Positions 38,801 through 47,800 of a stretch of DNA of 64,000 nt are shown here, piece by piece (position 1 is the first letter of the stretch; every line of letters starts with the position of its first letter). The stretch is from Sphaerolaimus hirsutus (taxonomy: Eukaryota > Nematoda > Chromadorea > Monhysterida > Sphaerolaimidae), in NCBI GenBank assembly GCA_964036195.1, contig OZ038460.1:4219504-4283503 (forward strand), in the 5' to 3' direction. The notes beneath the pieces are model-generated. The model ran no database searches, was not told the DNA's origin, and saw nothing but the letters and a program-made list of their open reading frames with translations. Made by a program: the position numbers and the translations under genes.

Positions 38801-41800
38801 CAAATGTGAGTGAAAAGTCAAAGTTAGCTAAAAATCGTTAAAAGTTGCTCCACTTTGTCAATTTCCACCTTTGTAATCGCTATTATTGTTTATATACATG
38901 GTTATATAGTTAGTGTTAGCCTTTTTTATTCACATTTATAGCGGATTTCGCAATTTTGGCTGGCTGCCAAGTTCTCATGGGGACTCCTCCATTGGAACGG
39001 AGCCAACGAATGAAAAAGTAACAAAAACGGTAAAAGGGTCATTTAAACTGTCAAATTTTTGCGCTTCCAACGGACAACGTTGAAACGAAACGTCGAGACG
39101 GGCGGCGTGCACGCACGGACACGGCGAAGCGTCCATTTCTCTTTCAATATGTTTTTCTTTTTCAATTCCGAGCGTCCGGGTGGGACCCAAGTTTTCTGTT
39201 CGCTCTATTCGCGAGCGAATTCTAACTCTCCGATTTTGTAGGGTGAAATGTCCGCCGACTTTAATAAAAAATACATCATGTACATTGCATACATGATGTA
39301 CATCATTGCGGAGGGGGGGGTATTTCGAGGGGGGGGGTATTTTTTCCCCAGCCCATTTCGAGGGGGGGGGTAATTCGAGGGGGGGGGGGTTAATTCAAGG
39401 GGGGGTTAATTCGAGGTAATACGGTATTTAAAAATGCAAAATAGAATTGGGCGGAGTCACGTGATTTTTCTTGAAACGTATTTTTTTCTGGAACAATCTC
39501 TATTTCATAAACGATGACGTCATGATGGAGTGTTTTCCCCCGAAAAATGCAAAGGGTTCGGTCCGCGAAATATACGTAATGGATGGGTACGAAATATACG
39601 TAATAATTGGGTGCGCCTTATGTTCTAATGGAATTTGCGACCGAGTAAATGCTACGATCACGGTAAATCACGGTAATTTGGTTAGCAGTCAGTAAACGCT
39701 GTGGTACATTTACCTGAAACTCTGCCGCAGCATTTTACTACAAAAAAAAACTTTCCAAATAAACGGTACATTGCAGTACGATAGATATGATACTTACCGG
39801 TGAATTAACGGTGATTTTACAAAACAAGGTCGGTAAAACGAAAAGTGCAAAAATTCAGTGCTATTCAACTCACTTTTCATTTACAGGTACGTAATCGCCA
39901 AATCCCACAGTGGTCATAGTGATAAAACTGAAATAGGACGACTCGATAAATGTCCAATCTTCTAGGGCTGGCAAAAATAAGCCGCCAAATGCGGCATATA
40001 GTATTATCAGAACGAGAATCCATGACACAGGCACATTTTCCTCGTGATAAACGTTCTGTGAGGTGAATAATTGTGTGTAAATATCAATAGGTATAAATTT
40101 GTGACGATTTCGTGATCAGAATTCTGAAAAAAAGGTGAGTAGAGTTCTCCCAGTAAAATACGTGAGATGGAAACGTGAAAACAACAACTGTCATTTTGTT
40201 ATACTGTAAATCGACGAAAAACAGCGGAAAAATTCACTTCGAAACGTCAATTCAATGTACCACAGACACACACCAAAAATACTCACAGCAAATCAACTGC
40301 TGTTAAGTGCACTGAAGTGGTTGGAAGTTGCAACTTTACTTTGCACTTGAAAATGTGTGGAACTGGCCCCTGGAGCATTTTCGACAAGTGTGTAAGTTAG
40401 AAGGAAAGTGCTAAGTAAAGTTGTAAGTGGTGACCGTTGTAAGTGACAGGTAAAATGATGGGCCAGACCTGCAGCACCCTACAAAACGTCATATCAAGTG
40501 AAAAATGTCACACATATTTATTCGTAAAATATTCTAAATGCCTGGTAAAAAAGAGCACTTACTGAGCATTTTACATTTCACATTTTACAAAACGTTCGAC
40601 ATACATCGGTTCCATTTTACATGACATTTTACGGGGTGGGTAACCACCCTCAAAAAACTGCATACAACTAACCAAAAACGCCTCCTCATCATCCTCTTCC
40701 TCATCATCGGTGACAGTCTCCTCAGTGAAGTCGGACTGCCTGGATCTGGGGGCACTCCCAGACCCTGTAAAGTGCCCTGTCAAATGGCAAGTGTCATGCA
40801 AAGTGTCAAATGTCAAAATGCATAGTTGGTAAAATAAAACATACCTACATATTTACATTTTCTTGAAGAATACATAAATTATTTTATTACTTGAGTACTG
40901 AGTAAATATAGAATAAGTGATAAATAAATTACATTTCCTCTGAAAAGAGTACCTGTAGTCCTGTACTCATCTGCGCGTAATGTTTTGAAGAACTCCAGTG
41001 CGGAAAACGTATTTGTGATATGAGCAGGGTTGGCAAAATCTCAGAAAAGAATAAAAATAAAATAAAAATAAAATGGAAAATTGAAGAATAAAATAAAATA
41101 AAATAAAATGGAAAATTTCAAAATAAAAATAAAAATTGTATAAAAATTCGAATTTTTGTAAAATTTTTGTAAAATTGTATACAAATTCATATTTTTGTAA
41201 AAATTGTATAAAAATTCATATTTTTTGTAAAAAATTTTTCTGTTGCATATAGTTAAACCTGTTCATTCGCAGAGCTGGGGCAGTCCCAAGCCATGTAAAG
41301 TGTTGAAATGTCATATGAAATGTAATGGAAAGTGTCAATTTTCATGAAAATGTTCAGTAAAGTGTCAATTGTCATGACAAATATAAATTAAAAGTGGAAA
41401 CTGTAAAGCAAATTGTATCCAAATCTTATCCTCTGTATCCAAATCTTGTTGTTTTTGTAAACAAATCTTATGTGAACATTTGGATACAAAAACATAAGAT
41501 TTGGATACCAAAATATAAGGTTTGGATACCAAAACATAAGATTCAGATACACAATTTACACTCTGCACAACATTTGTCATGACAATTATACTTTCCTTGA
41601 CATTTGAGATGCCAATTGACTCTTTACTACATTTGTCATGACAATTGACACTCTGCATGATGTTTTACAAATGCACCCAGCACACTCCAGTAATCCTTCT
41701 ACTGAAAATGCAAACCATTCTTATCGATAATTGTAACTTAACACTTGCAACTAGCTAACAATACCTACTGCATGCAACTTTTGCAAAGTAATGGAAAAGA

Positions 41801-44800
41801 TTGTCACACATTTTTCATGTTTAGGTCTAATTATCACATTTTTCTGACCTTGCATGCAAGATTCTGATTTTTTGTAAAATTTCTGTAAAATTTTTGTAAA
41901 ATTTTTGTAAAATGGTCCATTTTATTATTTTATTATTATTTTGGAATAAAATAAAATAAAATAAAATGAAACAAGAATAAAATTAAAATAAAATACATTT
42001 TTATACAATTTTTATACAATTTGTATACAAATGATTTTTATAAAACCAACCCTGGATATGAGGCTTCTAGTTCCGAATGTCGGTATCTCCATCATTTTAG
42101 GTTTTTCCAAAATCGCATTTGAAACTTCAACGTTGGCCCGAGCGGGCAATTTTCAAAGGAGAACCCTTGCCCAAAACTTTTTGAAAAGCTTATAAATTTA
42201 TCTACATTTTCCATATTTTCGACCCTGCGGCTAGTGATGGAAAAGCGTCAGAAAAAAGGGCGCCAGGCGTCAATGGCGCCATGGCGCCATTCAGAAAGTG
42301 GGCGCCAAGCGCCAACGGCGCCACAGAAAAAGGGCGCCAGGCGCCAAGGGCGCCACGGAAAGAGGGCGCCAGACGCCAAGGGCGCCATGGCGCCATTTGA
42401 AAAATAGGGCGCCAGGCGCCAAGGGCGCCAGGATAAATAAGTCAAAACAACACCCTGCGTGTGCTAAAAGTGTTTCTACAGCACCCTAGTACATGCATTC
42501 ACTACTTAATTTGCGTTCTCCAGGGTGTAATGAACAAAGACAACACTAGCAACAAAAAAATTCGAGTAAAATTAACATGGCAATTCAAACACAATGAATA
42601 TTGTCATTTGACAACAATCCATTGACTTCAAATTGACTTTTCCAATCAATGTTTCCTTGAAATAGACAAAAAACGGAATTGCAACGATTTAAATCCGTTG
42701 ATTTATGATTGCAAGTTCAACGTTCCATCATTCTCGTCTTCTGATCTGTCAGACACATCTGATGAACCGTTGCACAAAAGATTTATACCTACTCTCACCA
42801 CTTCGTCCATTTTTCTGGCGAGTTCAGATCATCCATGAATGCGTTTTTCATCTTTTTTTCCATTTATACAGCACTCACCTTGAAACCCTGCTGGCGCCTT
42901 TTTGGCGCCCTGCTTTAGAAGGGCGCCAAAAATGCGCCAGCAGGGTTTCACGGTGAGTGCTGTGTAAACGAAAAAAAAAATGAAAAACGCATCCGTGGAT
43001 GATCTGAATTCGCCAGAAAAATGGACGGAGTGGTGTGAGTGGGTGGAAATCTTTCGTCCAACGGTTCATCAGATCTGTCTGACGGATCAGAAGACAAGAA
43101 TGATGGATCGTTAACTTGCAAAATCATAAATAAACGGATTTAATTCATTGCAATGAGGAAACATTGTTTGGAAAGGTCTATTTGTAATGAATGGATTGTT
43201 GTCAAATGACAATTTCCATTGCGTTTGAATTCGTCATGTGGATTTTATTCAAAAAAATTTTGTTGCTAGCCTTGTTTTTGTTCATTACATCCTGGAGAAC
43301 GCGAATTAAGAAGTGAATGCGCGTACAGTGGTGCCGTAGAAACATTTTTAGCACACGCATGGTGTTGTAGGCACTTTTTTATCCTGGCGCCCTTGGCGCC
43401 TGGCGCCCTATTTTCCAAATGGCGCCATGGCGCCCTTGGCGCTTGGCGCCCTCTTTCCGTGGCGCCCCTGGCGCCTGGCGCCCACTTTCTGAATGGCGCC
43501 ATGGCGCCCTTGGCGCCTGGCGCCCTTTTTCTGTGGCGCCCTTGGCGCTTGGCGCCCACTTTCCGAATGGCGCCATGGCGCCCTTGGCGCCTGGCGCCAT
43601 TTTTTCTGGCGCTTTTCCATCACTACTCGGGGTGAGTAAGAAATACTTTATGTTTACATATACGTTTGAAAAAGTTCGGTACTTTTTTAACATAAAAGTT
43701 TTGTTACAAGGTTAACAACTCCGGTAAAATACCCTGTCTTGTAAAACTAGTTTGCCATTTTTCAGGGCATTTACGCTTTTTCAGGGCATATGACTTTTAC
43801 GCTTTGCACGACACTTGACATTTGACAAGGCATTTTACAGGGTCTGGGAGTGGCACCTGCTGGCGGTCAACTTGCCGCGGCACGAGCGACACATTAACCT
43901 AAAACGCCGGCGAATGGCTATGTAAAGTTTCCGCTTCCAAAGTCTGTAGCGGGAATAGAGCACCAGAATTCCGTCGCCGATGAACTTGCTCATGTCGGTG
44001 ATTGTCTGCGGTGTTTTATTGGATTGGAAGATTGCCAAAATGGAGTCGTGAGCTGTATATGTTGTGATTGACTGGTCGCACATTCTACAATGAATTCTAC
44101 CGTATCCAGTGTGCATAAGAAACCAAATTTTTTCGTCCAACATCCAAGACGTCCAGCGTAGACTTTAAACGTTGTGCGATTTACCACTGATGTTAACATA
44201 CATAAATTACTTACAAAATGAGGAAAAAATAACAATAAAAACAGTTTAATCTCAAAAGATCAAAACCTAAGTGCAATACAACTGTGGCGTTTTTATGAAA
44301 TTCGATAAACATACCACCAGCATGAGCGGTATGCCGCATATTCCAAACAGCACGCACAGGGCTCGGCCCTCGTTGGTGGCCGGCACCAGATTCCCGTAAC
44401 CTGTTGAATAATAATGGCGCTCAAATTGTATTATATGAGAATAGGGTGTTCGTACATAGAAACTAGGGTGGCAAGGTAGATGCAACGAGTAAATGGAAGA
44501 TTATTTTTTTGCGGCAGAAATCATCACCTATAATTTTAAAGACGTTTTTCCCATCTCCAATGTCGACCAATAAAATCTCGCACCCGAACTCGATACGATC
44601 GATCAAACTGAAAGAAAAGTACGCACCAATAGTAGCCACGGTAGCCGCGGCGAAGAACAGAGACGCGGGAAACGACCAATTCAACTCGCCCACGTACAAT
44701 TCATCATCACCTCCAACTGAACCGGCCGATAGATTCGACATAATCTGCGATGCATCGGCCGTCACATTCTCCCCGGTATCGTTGGCTAGCTTGGAGTCGT

Positions 44801-47800
44801 ATTCGAACAGGGGCTCCTCGGTGTGCTGGTACCACCGGTACAGGGCGGCGCTGTAGTTGTGCAGGTGCAGCTCGGCTAGACGTTCCCATTGGTGCTGTGA
44901 TTTTGGTTACTTTTTGGTGGGTATTTCGAGGGGGGGGGTTAATTGAAAGGGGGGTAATTCGAGGGGGGGTGTAATTGAAAGGGGGGTATTTCGAGGAAAT
45001 ACGGTAATTGCATCCAAAAACTCCACGCACCTGACTCAATCTATTATCAGCCGCCCCGGCCCACAACTCATCAAGCATCATTCTCCTTATAACCTTGACG
45101 TTTTTCAGCGCCGCCACGCGCATCCGATACTCGTGCGGGGCCTCGATCATCCAGAAAATGTACGCGAACGCGACCGTGTAAAGGGCGCATATGAGCACGA
45201 GCACCACGTGCGGCAGCACGATGCGGGACATCTGCCAGCGGGGGTTTTTGTGAGTAGGGAAATATATTTTGTTGCAAAGTTGATGATCAATTTGGGTACG
45301 CTGGCATATAAATTTGTAAATAAAACCTATGCAAAAAAATAACTGGGAATAACCGTCGAAATACCGAAAAGTTCTGGCGTTTTGTGGCCATTTATTTCAG
45401 TTCACACATAAAATGCTGAGAAATCTACTACCAGTATTTCTTCTGATAGAAAAGTGTTGTTCTCTTTTCTCGTCAACTTTATTACCTGCCGTTCTATAAA
45501 AGGTGCCGTTCCATCCGAGGCTGTCGTACTATTTTTTCACCAAATTTTCTACACATTTTTCATTTGAGTTTAATTTTGTTTTTATGAAAGGTGAGCAACA
45601 TTTTAATATCGGAGCATCAATTTAATGTTTAATATTAATATTTAAATGCTTTGAACTTTATCGCCATCCATTTTTATTCACATTTGAGTGTTTTGGCGCT
45701 ATTTCAATATACTTTCTACATGCCCTTTAACTGCAGAGTGCAGACTGCCGTTCAATTGGGGGGTGTCGTTCTATTGTATTCGTGAGCACAAATACGTGCC
45801 AAAATCTGTCGTTCTGATGGAGGTGCCCTTCTATCGGAGATGCTCTTCTATTGGGGGTATGTCGTTCTATTAGAAGAAATACGGTAAACACATCGATACA
45901 CCGACACATTGTAGCAGTCCAAGTAATTTCGCAATTAAAAAATCGACAAAACGCTCGCGCCTTCAACCACTCAAACCTTGATCCATTCCGGCTGTTCCTC
46001 TCGCATTTTCGACCCTCTGCTGGACGATTTCGAGCCCCTGATCCTTCTGCCGCTCGTCTCTAAGGCTGCCATCAACGGCGACGCGTGCGCCCTGACCCGA
46101 TTGCCCGCCGCGTCGGGCTTCCCGCCAGGGGGGCAATCCCAGAAACGGTAAAGAGCCATGTAAAATGTGCAAATGTCACGCAAAGCGTCAAAAGTCGTGT
46201 AAAATGCCCCGCAAAATGGCAACTCGGTTGCCATTTTGCGGGGCATTTTACACGACTTTTGACACTTTGCGTGACATTTGCCATTTCACAGGGCATTCTA
46301 CCGGGTCCGGGACTGGCACCGGGATCGACCGCGGTGGCCGACTGGGCGTCGGGCGCGGCTCCAGCCAGCCGGCCGTTGGCCATGGGCGAGCGCTCGGTGG
46401 GCGACGCGCAGTGGAAAACTAAGCTGGGCGGCTGCCGCGCGGATACCTGCGATCGCGGCCAATTCGATTGTAGATACTTTGGAGTGTGCAAAAACAGCTG
46501 TGCAAGATCACAACTGCAGAGTGGAAGTTTACCCTAAGAAAGTAGCGCTTTTCCCACGCTAACGCTACCTCGTCCATGACTCTCTCCCGCCCGAAATGAC
46601 CGCCGATTTTCAAAATGAGTAAAATAGTGCTGCGCAAATTTCAGAGTTGATAGTCCGCGTAAAATGTTTCCATAGCTTCTGAATTTTGTTGTGTAAGGGG
46701 TTTGAAGCCTTTCAGTGTGACGCTTATTATCTAGTTTTAACCTGCCTATTCTTATTATGTTTTTCAGTCACGTCACAGATAAAATACGTCAATGGGACAC
46801 TCACATATTTACGTAAAACCGACTGCCCGACACCCTTCATTGCATCATTAAAATACAAGGGTTCGGAGCTTTTTACTGGGCCACTTTAATGGCTCATCCT
46901 TATAGCCTTTCGCCGAAATTAAATATAGGTAGTCAGGTAAATTTACAATAACAAGACACTCGTACGTACATAAGTGTGAAGGTCCGGCGCCTTAATTACA
47001 CCGATATGTAAGGCACCGATGTAGGCGTAATTAACTTTCACTTGAATTAGTTACATATTAACCGTCCTATTTTAATTGCATTTTTATGTATGTGATTGAT
47101 AGCTGTTATATTTTACACGACTACCTAAATGCTTTTCGATTCGACCGCTAAGTGCTTCATTGGCGTCAACTGGATCAGGATGTCAACTGGTTTCGGTGTC
47201 AACTCGATTTTAGTTCAATTTAGGTCGCGTGACGATTTTACAGTACACATGCCGCAATATCGATAGGGAATTTATTTATATTGGATGCAATGTGCATCTG
47301 AATATGGTTTTGCGACCCATAACCAGGGTTGGCAAAATCTCAGAAAAGAATTAAAAAAAAATTAAAAAAAAATGGAAAATTGAAGAAAAAAATAAAATAA
47401 AATAAAATGGAAAATTTCAAAATAAAAATAAAAATTGTATAAAAGTTCGAATTTTTGTAACATTGTATACAAATTCAAATTTTTGTAAAAATTGTATAAA
47501 AATTCATATTTTTTGTAATTTTTTTTCCTGATGTTTATAGTTCAACCTGTTCATTCGCGGAGCTGGGGCAGTCCCAACTCATGTAAAGTGTCAAAATGTC
47601 ATATGAAATGGAATGGAAAGTGTCAATTTTCATGAAAATGTTAAGTAAAGTGTCAATTGTCATGACAAATATAAATAAAAGTGGAAACTGTAAAGGAAAT
47701 TGTATCCAAATCTTATATTTTGTATCCAAATCTTGTTGTTTTTGTAACCAAATCATATGTGAACATTTGGATACAAAAACATAAGGTTTGGATACCAAAA

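Larger units (their letters stand above)
35537..39576. mobile_element. outermost element of a five-level nest (TACTCGGCGGAC termini)
   Basis: The left end GTACTCGGCGGACTGCAGAG and right end GTTCGGTCCGCGAAATATAC match the ends of intact sisters at 22179-22640 and 23267-23532. Inside it lie 35575-38325 (TACCGTATTT type), 35745-38060, 36015-37873 and 36282-37063, each inside the last, plus 38393-39426. Confidence 0.6.
40746..43856 (-). mobile_element. K2P intron bounded by two halves of one introner, split by later insertions
   Basis: The donor side (43856 down to about 43760) and acceptor side (about 40830 down to 40746) are the two arms of the introner family. Junctions are CAGCAG|GTGCCACTCCC and GAGTGCCCCCAG|A. 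Between them lie a hAT element (41025-42054) and a 1.4-kb GC-rich fold-back (42233-43626), so a roughly 190-bp intron appears to have grown to 3.1 kb. Confidence 0.72.

Noticed and set aside
42202..43715. Open frames rich in Ala, Pro, Trp and Arg on both strands
   Set aside because: They translate GGCGCCATGGCGCC repeats of the fold-back element and occur in all frames.
46686..46889. Plus-strand open frame with a hydrophobic stretch
   Set aside because: Short, AT-rich codon use, no splice or promoter context, and it lies in an intron of the minus-strand K2P gene.
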